Shown here: positions 6,951 through 14,431 of the stretch, piece after piece | Numbering within the stretch: the stretch's first letter is position 1 | Layout of the letters: each line of letters opens with the position of its first letter | Source of the DNA: JAJPHU01 sp035553375 | GTDB taxonomy: Bacteria > Planctomycetota > Planctomycetia > Gemmatales > Gemmataceae | Assembly: GCA_035553375.1 (NCBI GenBank) | Contig: DATNCY010000148.1 | Location: 49,208-113,207 of the forward strand | Direction of reading: 5' to 3' | Length of the DNA stretch: 64,000 nucleotides | Program-made: the position numbers and the translations under genes | Notes under the pieces: model-generated | The model's database searches: none | The model's input: only the letters and a program-made list of their open reading frames with translations | What the model was told of the DNA's origin: nothing

Positions 6951-8972
6951 AAAAGATGTAATCAGGTGTTGATAATACTTGTGCAGATTATCCCGCATCT
7001 CCACTTCCTCGACATCTCCGCGCATCACCAGATTGGCGGCGAGGTCTTCGGGCGGCTCTAGCTGCAAGGCTAATAACGTGTGCCACTGGCTGGGCGTCAG
7101 CCAGCCGCGTGCTAGAGCGACCTCGTCGAAGCATCGCCGGGTGGTTCGTTGCTCGCGCACGATCGACTGTCGCTGTTCAGTCGTCAACCAGCCGAGACGA
7201 TACGCCAATCGGCTCGGCATGCCGAAGCGTGAGCCGGCGCGGCGCATGCCCTCACGCGGATAGCGCGGCTTCCACACGCCGCGCTCCGAAAGCCATGCGC
7301 TGAACATCCAACCTTCGACCGCGCGAAGAGAGAGCAGATCCGCATCGCTCAGCAGGGAAACCAGCGTAATTTGATTTTTACCCGTGGCCTTGCCGGCGTA
7401 CATGGCCTGATCCGCAGCGGCCAGAAATTCCGCGGCCGAGTGAGAGTACGTTCGCGGCAAGCACAGCACGGCGCCAATCGACGCGCGAATGACGACGCTA
7501 TGGCCCTGGCTGTCGAGAGTCTGGCTGTTGAGGTCTTCCCCCAGGCGATCGGCCATCGCCCGCAATCCCTCCGGCGAGGTGTTCTCGACGAGGATACAGA
7601 ACTCGTCGCCGCCATAACGAGCGACAGTGTCGCCATAGCGCACAGCGTCGAACAACTTGTCGGCCGTCTCCTTGAGAACGCGATCACCGAAGGGATGGCC
7701 GAAGCGATCGTTCAGGTGCTTGAAATCATCGAGGTCCAGGAAGACCAGTCCCAGAACCGTGCCGCGTCGCCGAGCGCGGCGAAACTGGCGAAACAGTTCA
7801 ACCTCGAAGCAACCGCGATTGAAGGCGCCCGTCAGCGCGTCGCGCAGGGATTCCTGATGCAGGTGCAGAGCCTGCTCGCGCCAGTGCTGCGCCTCCTGTT
7901 CCGCTTGCCGCTGCTGTTCGAGAATGCGCAGTTTGTCCATGTTCGTCTCGATCGTCAGTTTGACCAGTTCTTCAGCGGCTCGCGCGAGAATGCGCGGGTA
8001 GTGTTCGATGACGCCGACCTCAATGTTCATGAGACTGGCGAAGTCGTCAATTTTTTGCGCTATCGGTTCGAGAAAGGCTCTCAATCCCGCTTCATTCAAG
8101 TCGTAGTGCCGGTGGGCGAAAACGAGCGTCTCACGCAGCACCGTCGCGCCGCCGCTCAGTTGGAGTTGGGCGATGTGGCTGGCGAACGCCAACAGGCGGG
8201 CACGCTCAGCCACGACACTCGGTAGGCCGACGGCCCGCTCGGGGGCATGATGGTAGCGAATGGCCTCGGTAATATCTTCCGGCAGACGCCAGCGATGCAA
8301 GAGGACGGCGCCGACATCGGCGTGATTGATGCCCAGCAACCGCTCTTCTTGTTGGCACGGATCGAGAACGCCCTCGCTCTCCGCATAAGCCAGCAACCGC
8401 GCCGCGTCGGTGGCATAGACCTGCTGCAAGGCCAGCAAGCCCAGATCGCGCAGCAGTCCCGCCATCAGATCGTCTTCGGGATTGGGTCGGTGCAACTTCA
8501 GAGCCAGTTCATGGGCGACGATGGCGCCGGCCACGGACGCTTTCCAGAACGTGTCGAAAGGCGGCTTGCAGGGAAACTGCGACTGCATCACCGGCAACGA
8601 CAGACTGAGTACGAGCGAACGAACCGCCTTGAGTCCGAGCAAGGCCACCGCCCGATTGATGGACGTAATCGATCGCGGCAGGCCGTAGAACACGGAATTG
8701 ACGGCTTTGAGGATTTTGCCGCATAAGGCGGGATCGCGATGAAGGACAGCCGCCAAGTCGGTCGGCGTGCAATCGAGATGGCTCGCCTGTTCGAGTAACC
8801 GCAAGACAATGCCCGGCGGGCTAACCAGATAGGGATTATCGACAATGCGAGCCAGCAGCGCCTCGCGATGCTCCGGCGAATCAACGGCGGGACTGGGCCG
8901 GGATACGATCTTGCGGTCATAAGACACGAATGTCAGATCTTGCGTGACAACGTGGCTAGTCCGGTTAGACAT
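6921..8972 (-). CDS. HDOD and GGDEF domain signalling protein
   Basis: 683 residues, cytosolic. Residues about 35-250 form an HDOD domain (PGIVLRLLEQAS, LCGKILKAVNS, ALLGLKAVRSLVLSLSLP). Residues about 385-545 are a GGDEF diguanylate cyclase domain with intact RYGGDEF (about 451-457) and, five residues before GGDEF, an RYGD that fits the RxxD inhibitory I-site. A Glu/Gln-rich helix joins the two. The last 130 residues are a basic C-terminal extension of unknown type. It probably makes c-di-GMP and, by position, links it to motility. The final residues (ITSFGERPASAGW) are encoded by palindrome family A. Placed upstream of fliL on the same strand. Confidence 0.88.
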   Translation of the reverse strand: MSNRTSHVVTQDLTFVSYDRKIVSRPSPAVDSPEHREALLARIVDNPYLVSPPGIVLRLLEQASHLDCTPTDLAAVLHRDPALCGKILKAVNSVFYGLPRSITSINRAVALLGLKAVRSLVLSLSLPVMQSQFPCKPPFDTFWKASVAGAIVAHELALKLHRPNPEDDLMAGLLRDLGLLALQQVYATDAARLLAYAESEGVLDPCQQEERLLGINHADVGAVLLHRWRLPEDITEAIRYHHAPERAVGLPSVVAERARLLAFASHIAQLQLSGGATVLRETLVFAHRHYDLNEAGLRAFLEPIAQKIDDFASLMNIEVGVIEHYPRILARAAEELVKLTIETNMDKLRILEQQRQAEQEAQHWREQALHLHQESLRDALTGAFNRGCFEVELFRQFRRARRRGTVLGLVFLDLDDFKHLNDRFGHPFGDRVLKETADKLFDAVRYGDTVARYGGDEFCILVENTSPEGLRAMADRLGEDLNSQTLDSQGHSVVIRASIGAVLCLPRTYSHSAAEFLAAADQAMYAGKATGKNQITLVSLLSDADLLSLRAVEGWMFSAWLSERGVWKPRYPREGMRRAGSRFGMPSRLAYRLGWLTTEQRQSIVREQRTTRRCFDEVALARGWLTPSQWHTLLALQLEPPEDLAANLVMRGDVEEVEMRDNLHKYYQHLITSFGERPASAGW

Positions 8973-9191
8973 TGCTGGCGTTCTCAGCGATAGAGGGGCG
9001 CGTAACTGCTGTTGCTACTTTGGCTCACGGAGCGCGGTTCGTCAAAGAACATCAAGACGGGCCGTGATTTTTCATGCGGCATTTCGTTTGAGGTTGGACG
9101 GAAACTATTCTTGTGGGGTCCGAAAAAAAGCTATGCTTCGGCGACAGGCTGAAAAATCGGTGAAAATGCGGTCTTTACCCGGTGGTGGCAG

Positions 9192-10049
9192 ATGGTCGTT
9201 ATCGGTGGTTGCCTCTTCGTACTCGTCGCCGTACTGGTCGGATTTTCCATGGCCGGCGGTCATGTCGGGGCGCTCATGCACGCATCCGAGTTCGTGACTA
9301 TTGGCGGTGCATCGCTCGGGGCGCTCATTATCATGTCGCCGCTGAAAGTCATCAAGGATTTGATGCGCGCTGTTTTGCAGCTTATCAAAGGCTCGCCCTA
9401 CAATAAGAAGGCCTATCTCGAATTGTTCGAACTAATGTACGCATTGTCGCGAATGGTTCGCAAGGACGGCTTGTTGTCTCTGGAATCTCATATCAACGAT
9501 CCACATAGTAGTGATCTCTTCCAGAAATATCCAAGAATTGGCAAGAACCATCACGCGACGGAATTTTTGTGCAATGGTCTGGCTCTGCTCGTGGACGGTA
9601 AGGCGGAGGCGGCGCAGGTGACATCCGCCCTTCAGGATGAGATGAAGGTGATCGAGCGTGAACACCATGCGGCCATTGCCGCGCTGACCAAAACGGCCGA
9701 CGCCTTGCCTGGTTTCGGCATCGTCGCCGCCGTTCTGGGCATTGTCGTCACGATGGGGGCGATCGATGGTCCCGCCAGTGAGATTGGCCACAAGGTCGGT
9801 GCCGCTCTGGTCGGGACATTTCTCGGCATCTTACTCTCCTATGGATTTTTCGCTCCCATGGCGGGCCGAATGGAGTACCTCGGCGAAGAGGAAATGACCT
9901 TCTTCCGCGCCATGTCGTCCTCGGTTGTGTCGATGTGCCTGGGTGAAGGCGCCCGTGATGTGGTCACCACCGCGCGGCGGATCGTGGGAACGGATTGCCG
10001 TCCCAGCCTCGCGGAAATGACTCAGATTTTCAAGGAAGCGGGCGCGTGA
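9192..10049 (+). CDS. motA: Flagellar stator protein MotA (first stator)
   Basis: 285 residues with four hydrophobic segments: residues 1-25, about 30-50, and the paired helices at about 160-185 (ALPGFGIVAAVLGIVVTMGA) and 195-220. The conserved cytosolic region (AYLELFELMYALSRMVRKDG) and the PGFGIVAAVLGIV proton-channel helix are typical of MotA. With a B subunit it forms the A5B2 ion-driven rotor that turns the flagellum. A MotB-like gene follows, separated by palindrome A copy 3. This MotA is of the MotA/LafT type, longer than the second copy at 12148-12918. Confidence 0.93.
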   Translation: MVVIGGCLFVLVAVLVGFSMAGGHVGALMHASEFVTIGGASLGALIIMSPLKVIKDLMRAVLQLIKGSPYNKKAYLELFELMYALSRMVRKDGLLSLESHINDPHSSDLFQKYPRIGKNHHATEFLCNGLALLVDGKAEAAQVTSALQDEMKVIEREHHAAIAALTKTADALPGFGIVAAVLGIVVTMGAIDGPASEIGHKVGAALVGTFLGILLSYGFFAPMAGRMEYLGEEEMTFFRAMSSSVVSMCLGEGARDVVTTARRIVGTDCRPSLAEMTQIFKEAGA

Positions 10050-10055
10050 CAACAT

Positions 10056-10129
10056 GGCGAACGGCTGGCGTAAGCCGGCTGGTACGTGTCCATCAGCCTA
10101 TACCAGCCGGCTTACGCCGGCCGTTCGCC
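10056..10129. repeat. Palindromic repeat family A, copy 3
   Basis: Inverted repeat between motA and the motB-like gene: arms GGCGAACGGCTGGCG and CGCCGGCCGTTCGCC around a slightly longer loop than the other copies. It would form a strong hairpin in the motA-motB mRNA and could set the ratio of the two products. Confidence 0.88.
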
Positions 10130-10152
10130 CATCTAGTTGGAGGGAATGAATC

Positions 10153-10731
10153 GTGGCGGGAAAAGGCGGAGGGGCGTGGAAGGTGGCTTACGCGGATTTC
10201 GTCACCGCGATGATGGCGTTCTTTCTCGTGATGTGGATCGCCGGTCAGGATGACAAAGTCAAACGGGCGGTGGGATTTTATTTTCAGAATCCCTTTGCCA
10301 ATTCGGAAGCGGGTATCTCGAAGACGGCCCCGCGGACGGGATCGGTGCCGGAGTTCAGGGTCGCCGGCAGCATTCCCCAATCGGAGAGCATAACACTGGG
10401 TCGTGGCCGCAACTCTTATAATCAACGCGATGAGAAAAGCATGGCCACCAAATTGATTGGCAATTGGGTCTTTTCCGACAAGGAAGCGAATAAATACTGG
10501 CGCGAGCAAACACTACAACACCGCGTGCTGGCGAAGGAGTCACCGGAAGTTCTCAACAAACGAGACACGGTTGAAAGTGTTGCCAATCAAATGCTGGCTA
10601 AGAAACTCAAAGACGAAATTCTGCGCGATGTGCCTCCACAAGCGAGCAAGCTTTACAAGGATCTTTTTTACGAAACAACGGCGGATGTGAACTGGACGCA
10701 AATCGCCCAGGATTTGCTATTGCACTATTGA
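10153..10731 (+). CDS. motB: MotB-like stator protein without OmpA domain
   Basis: 192 residues from a GTG start. The N-terminus has the MotB signature: basic tip, then KVAYADFVTAMMAFFLVMWI, a membrane helix with the ion-binding Asp of MotB at about residue 15. The rest (residues 35-192) is charged and helical, with no OmpA-like peptidoglycan-binding fold and no NxGxTD or GHTD-type motif. Ordinary MotB has 250-310 residues and ends in that domain. It pairs with motA 100 bases upstream. The stop overlaps the last 7 bases of the next gene on the other strand. How this stator would anchor to the wall is unclear. The MotB family assignment is firm; full function is not. Confidence 0.8.
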   Translation: MAGKGGGAWKVAYADFVTAMMAFFLVMWIAGQDDKVKRAVGFYFQNPFANSEAGISKTAPRTGSVPEFRVAGSIPQSESITLGRGRNSYNQRDEKSMATKLIGNWVFSDKEANKYWREQTLQHRVLAKESPEVLNKRDTVESVANQMLAKKLKDEILRDVPPQASKLYKDLFYETTADVNWTQIAQDLLLHY

Positions 10732-11453
10732 TCGGTCACTTTGACGACGATGAGTGACAAGATCGGTCGGCGGATGTCACGATAGCGCCACGGTTGCGCG
10801 AGGGGAATGAGTCGCTCCGCCGCCGCGGGCGATAATTGAGACGCGGCGGCGAACTCGGCGGTAGCGTGGTGAGCCTGCGTGGCGGCGCGGGTCCAGGCGG
10901 ACAGCGTCGGCGTCGGCGTCCACACCACCAAATGCACACGAAACCCCGGTCGTTCCAGCAATGGTCGTATTTGCTCAAGCATCTCGACATGGCGCGGGGT
11001 CAGATACGGCGCTCCCTTGCGCAGTGGTTCGTACAGGTCGATATTTACCTGGCCGGCGGATCGCGAGGTGCGCTCAACCGGAAGCTGGCGATGCAATTCT
11101 TGCAAGAAATGCTGCAAATGTTCTTCTTCCCCATCAATGAGACGTAGCTGATCTCCCGCTCCAGGATGCTCAACCTGGTTTTCATCTTCGTGAGGATTAT
11201 AAAGATAATGGGGAGTCGGATTGTTCGTGGGAATAGGGTGCGCCGCCGAGTCGAATAGCCCGGCCATCCCGAAGGAATTCAAGGAATTGACGAAGGAACC
11301 CGTACCGTTGGCGAGGTTGATACCGGTCTGGTCCTTGCCCAGCGTGCTGAGGACGATGAACATGGCGAGCAGAATCGTGGCCATGTCCGCGTAGGACATC
11401 ATCCAACCGTCGGTGTTAATACGGCTTCCGGTTCGCTTGCGCCCAAACAGCAT
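10725..11453 (-). CDS. MotB-like stator protein, second stator operon (copy a)
   Basis: 242 residues. The N-terminus carries the MotB helix with its ion-binding Asp: GWMMSYADMATILLAMFIVL (about residues 16-35). A linker with HYLYNPHEDE follows, and then a region that reads like a degenerate OmpA fold (VNIDLYEPLRKGAPYLTPRH, EQIRPLLERPGFRVHLVVW), but the peptidoglycan-binding Asp/Arg motifs are not recognisable. It lies 9 bases downstream of a second, different MotB-like gene, and both follow one motA. This suggests the two B proteins act together, perhaps as a heterodimer. Confidence 0.78.
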   Translation of the reverse strand: MLFGRKRTGSRINTDGWMMSYADMATILLAMFIVLSTLGKDQTGINLANGTGSFVNSLNSFGMAGLFDSAAHPIPTNNPTPHYLYNPHEDENQVEHPGAGDQLRLIDGEEEHLQHFLQELHRQLPVERTSRSAGQVNIDLYEPLRKGAPYLTPRHVEMLEQIRPLLERPGFRVHLVVWTPTPTLSAWTRAATQAHHATAEFAAASQLSPAAAERLIPLAQPWRYRDIRRPILSLIVVKVTDQ

Positions 11454-11462
11454 GACGGCTCC

Positions 11463-12116
11463 TCAGAATTGCCGCGCTAGAACCAGCCAGATGGAATTGT
11501 CCTCGCCGACGACGGCAGGCCGGCTGCCAACAGCCAAACGAGCTGGTTCATAGCCTTCCCGTGTCGCCAGGTAGCCGCACAATTTGACCGCTTGGGCGAT
11601 GTCATCGCTCTGGGCCACCTGGAATTGCAAATCGTAGGGCAGATCATGAAGGTTGACGGCGAGGACATGCAGCAGTCGCACACCAGAGGCGGAGAGACGA
11701 TCCGCCTTCTCGAACAGCAGGCTCCGCGGCAGATGGATCGTGAAGTTATCGGACAAGCGCCCTGGGATCGCGTTTTCCAGTGCCCGTAGTATTTGCGCGG
11801 AGGTATTCGCGGAGGGGTTTTGATACATTGGAGCCATTTCCGCTCCGGATTCACTCCCATGCGCCTGCCGCATACGTAGACGCCATACCACGGAGGCACG
11901 CTCCAGCCTGTTTTTTTCGATTTCACCCACGATGCCTCGCCCCCCGGTGCCCTCCAGGAGCGAATTTTTCTTAGCCGCGAATTTCTCCGATTCTTGCGAG
12001 GAAAAGGTGATAATGCAGATAAAGCAGGCCATCAGCAGGGTGACCATGTCGCTGTAGGTGATGATCCAGCTGCTGGCGTGGCTCGTTGTCGCGTTTGTGT
12101 GTTTGTGGTTGGACAT
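11463..12116 (-). CDS. MotB-like stator protein, second stator operon (copy b)
   Basis: 217 residues from the ATG at 12116; an upstream in-frame ATG at 12236 would run into motA and was rejected. The membrane helix is SWIITYSDMVTLLMACFICI (about residues 13-32), again with the Asp of MotB (YSD). The C-terminal region (FTIHLPRSLLFEKADRLSAS, then LQFQVAQSDDIAQAV) resembles a worn OmpA-like domain. Sequence differs clearly from the neighbouring copy a. It sits 31 bases after motA and 9 before copy a, so all three genes form one operon. Confidence 0.78.
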   Translation of the reverse strand: MSNHKHTNATTSHASSWIITYSDMVTLLMACFICIITFSSQESEKFAAKKNSLLEGTGGRGIVGEIEKNRLERASVVWRLRMRQAHGSESGAEMAPMYQNPSANTSAQILRALENAIPGRLSDNFTIHLPRSLLFEKADRLSASGVRLLHVLAVNLHDLPYDLQFQVAQSDDIAQAVKLCGYLATREGYEPARLAVGSRPAVVGEDNSIWLVLARQF

Positions 12117-12147
12117 GAAGACGTCTCTGGAAATGCCGCCGGCGGTT

Positions 12148-12918
12148 TTACGCCGCTTTCGCCTCGTTTTCCCGCGATGTGGGAGCCAAAAACGCCTTGA
12201 GTTTCGACTCCACGGAGCGCGGCGCTTCTCCCTCAATCAACGCGACCAAGCCTTGAATCATCAACTCGCGCAAAAGGGTTTCTTCCTTACCGCGATTCTC
12301 CAATTTGCCGGCCAGCGGTAGGAAGATCATGTTGGCCGCGAACGCGCCATAGAAGGTTGTCACCATCGCCACGGCCATGCCCGCGCCGATTTTGCTGGGG
12401 TCGTCGAGTTCGTGCAGCATCTCAATAAGACCAATCAACGTGCCGACCATGCCGAAGGCCGGCATCGACGCGCCAAGCTGATCGAACATGCGCTTGCCGA
12501 CGGCGTGCCGCTCTTCGATGTATTGCAGTTCAATTTGCAACACTTCCTCAACCTTCTCGCGCGAGAAGCCATCGATAACCATTTCCAAACCGCGAATGAG
12601 AAAGGGATCGTCGATTTCGGCCAACTGTTTCTCCAGAGCCAGCAAACCATCGCGCCGGGCCACCGTCGCCAACGCTGTCAGACGACGGAGTTCGGCGCGC
12701 GGATCGGGCAGTTTGTTGAGGATGCAATTCTTGACGATGCCGAAGATGCCAAGCACTTTCTTGGCGGGAAAAAAGATGAACAGCGCCGAGAACGAACCGC
12801 CGAATGCGACGAGTGCGCCGGGGATGTCCACGAAATCAGACAGTCTGCCGTGCATGAGGATGGCGGTGGCGATGAAGCCGAAGCCCAGCACGGTGCCGAC
12901 GATGGTTCCGGTGTCCAT
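12148..12918 (-). CDS. motA: MotA-type stator protein (second stator)
   Basis: 256 residues from the ATG at 12918, preceded by AAGGAG. MDTGTIVGTVLGFGFIATAI opens the first helix; the second is VDIPGALVAFGGSFSALFIF. The paired C-terminal helices start with MPAFGMVGTLIGLIEML, the MotA/PomA/MotP consensus, followed by GAGMAVAMVTTFYGAFAANM. The cytosolic loop has the VARRDGLLALE motif. Layout and length are closer to PomA/MotP (often Na+ driven) than to the first MotA, but ion choice cannot be read from sequence. It leads the operon with the two MotB-like genes and is divergent from flgB. Confidence 0.93.
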   Translation of the reverse strand: MDTGTIVGTVLGFGFIATAILMHGRLSDFVDIPGALVAFGGSFSALFIFFPAKKVLGIFGIVKNCILNKLPDPRAELRRLTALATVARRDGLLALEKQLAEIDDPFLIRGLEMVIDGFSREKVEEVLQIELQYIEERHAVGKRMFDQLGASMPAFGMVGTLIGLIEMLHELDDPSKIGAGMAVAMVTTFYGAFAANMIFLPLAGKLENRGKEETLLRELMIQGLVALIEGEAPRSVESKLKAFLAPTSRENEAKAA

Positions 12919-13020
12919 GGACGCTCCTTGTCGATGTCGAAGAGGACACGCTTCCTGTATCGACGCCGTGGTCCCTGACACTTGACTGCCTCCTTTCAAT
13001 CGCTTCAAATTACGCCAATT

Positions 13021-13070
13021 AGCCCGAAGCGCCAGCGACAGGAAGCCCTCATCGCTGGCGCTCCGGGCTT
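13021..13070. repeat. Palindromic repeat family B, copy 1
   Basis: Arms AGCCCGAAGCGCCAGCGA and TCGCTGGCGCTCCGGGCTT flank a short loop. It lies between the divergent motA and flgB starts, ahead of flgB. It belongs to the family with consensus GCCAGCCCGCAGCGCCAGCA. Confidence 0.8.
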
Positions 13071-13125
13071 GTCAACGCCGTCAGAACCACTCAAGCCGGA
13101 CTTCGCTATAACCGATACAACCGCC

Positions 13126-13485
13126 ATGAGCCTTACAATCCCACAATCCGATGTGCTAAGCCGTCTGCTCGATGTGGCCCAGATGCGCCATCGCCTGATT
13201 TCTCAAAACCTCGCCAATGTGAACACGCCGGGCTATCACCAACGCGAAGTGTCCTTTGAGGACGCTTTCGCGCGGGCCTTGGGCAAGCAAGGGGAAAAGG
13301 GCGCTCTGGGTGTTACGCCTCGTGTCGTCGAGGGACAGGGTAATGTGGTTCGGCAGGATGGCAACACGGTCGATCTCGACAAAGAGTTGGGCAGTCTGAA
13401 CAAGAACTCCCTGCTCTACAGTATGGCCACGCAAATGCTGGTCAGCCGCATCAACATGATGCGCAGCGCCATCACGGGTCATTGA
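13126..13485 (+). CDS. flgB: Flagellar basal-body rod protein FlgB
   Basis: 119 residues from the ATG at 13126; the frame extends upstream to 12982 but that part is repeat DNA. RHRLISQNLANVNTPGYHQR is the rod-protein signature, and the C-terminal helix (LYSMATQMLVSRINMMRSAI) matches FlgB. Proximal rod subunit, exported across the inner membrane. First gene of the plus-strand series flgB-flgC-fliE-fliF-fliG-fliH-fliI-fliJ. Confidence 0.95.
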   Translation: MSLTIPQSDVLSRLLDVAQMRHRLISQNLANVNTPGYHQREVSFEDAFARALGKQGEKGALGVTPRVVEGQGNVVRQDGNTVDLDKELGSLNKNSLLYSMATQMLVSRINMMRSAITGH

Positions 13486-13560
13486 TGGGACAGAGGGATT
13501 GGGGACAATGTGGTCCCCTCCTCTGTGTTTTCGCTTCTCTCCGCGTACAGGAGACGCTTT

Positions 13561-14016
13561 ATGCATGGAAATCCCTTGTTCGCCGCGGCGGACGTCAGCG
13601 CGTCGGGACTGGCCGCCGAGCGGCTGCGCCTCGAAGTGGTGGCGAACAACATCGCCAATGCCTTCTCCACACGATCGGCCAACGGCGGCCCCTATCGTCG
13701 TCAGGATGTCGTCTTTTCAGCCATTCTCAACCAGCAGGGCGTCGGCGCGTCTAGGCGTGGCGGCAGCCATTCCCCGGCCGGCGGAGTTCAAATCGCCGGT
13801 ATCGTCGATGACACGTCGGCGTTTCATCGCATTCACAATCCCGGTCATCCCGACGCCGACCGCGATGGTTATGTGACGATGCCCAACGTCGATTTGCCCG
13901 TCGAGATGGTGAACATGATTACCGCCAGCCGCGCGTATGAAGCCAATCTTCGCGCCATGCAATTCTTCCGTCAAATGACCGAGCAATCCTATAGCATTCT
14001 CCGTGGTCAGGGGTGA
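13561..14016 (+). CDS. flgC: Flagellar basal-body rod protein FlgC
   Basis: 151 residues starting MHGNPLFAAADVSASGLAAE. LEVVANNIANAFSTRSANGG and the central GGVQIAGIVDD are typical of FlgC, as is VNMITASRAYEANLRAMQFF near the C-terminus. Rod subunit. An in-frame start at 13510 would add 17 residues without family support. Four bases separate it from fliE. Confidence 0.95.
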   Translation: MHGNPLFAAADVSASGLAAERLRLEVVANNIANAFSTRSANGGPYRRQDVVFSAILNQQGVGASRRGGSHSPAGGVQIAGIVDDTSAFHRIHNPGHPDADRDGYVTMPNVDLPVEMVNMITASRAYEANLRAMQFFRQMTEQSYSILRGQG

Positions 14017-14019
14017 TCC

Positions 14020-14310
14020 ATGAGCATTTCTCCTGTATCGCCGGGAATATCCGGCGGCACCGCCGCTGCGCCGGCCGTGGGTTTGGGTTCGGGCGCCTTC
14101 GGTCGCTTGCTGACGCAGTTCGTCGGCGACGCCGGCGCTCAACAGGCGCACGCGGAGCAGGCCGTGCATAACCTCGTGGCGGGGCGAGCGGACAATGTGC
14201 ATAACGTCATGCTGGCGATGGCGAAGGCGGATTTGAGCTTTCATCTCGTGTTGGAAATACGCAATCGCCTCAGCGACGCCTATCAGGAAATCATGCGCAT
14301 GCAGGTGTGA
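14020..14310 (+). CDS. fliE: Flagellar hook-basal body protein FliE
   Basis: 96 residues, the usual FliE size. The C-terminal two thirds contain the conserved AGRADNVHNVMLAMAKADLS helix and LEIRNRLSDAYQEIMRMQV tail. FliE joins the MS ring to the rod and is the first substrate exported. It lies between flgC and fliF. Confidence 0.95.
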   Translation: MSISPVSPGISGGTAAAPAVGLGSGAFGRLLTQFVGDAGAQQAHAEQAVHNLVAGRADNVHNVMLAMAKADLSFHLVLEIRNRLSDAYQEIMRMQV

Positions 14311-14431
14311 ATCCGCTTTCCGCTATCCGCTATCCGCTATCCGCTATCCGCCCAATAGACACGCGGATAGCGGATAGCGGATAGCAGATAGTAGATAGCG
14401 GATAGCAGATAGCGGAAAGCGGAAAGCGGAT
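14311..14431. repeat. Heptamer inverted-repeat locus 3 (CTATCCG / CGGATAG)
   Basis: Between fliE and fliF. The left side (about 14316-14352) repeats CGCTATC units four to five times; the right side (about 14361-14430) repeats GCGGATA units, with GCAGATA and GTAGATA variants. The two halves are reverse complements with period 7. The fliF start codon follows at once (GCGGAT then ATG). Confidence 0.88.

Noticed and set aside
8973..9191. Sigma-54 or sigma-28 promoter before motA
   Set aside because: I looked for the -24/-12 and TAAA/GCCGATAA patterns here and upstream of fliL and found no match good enough to report.
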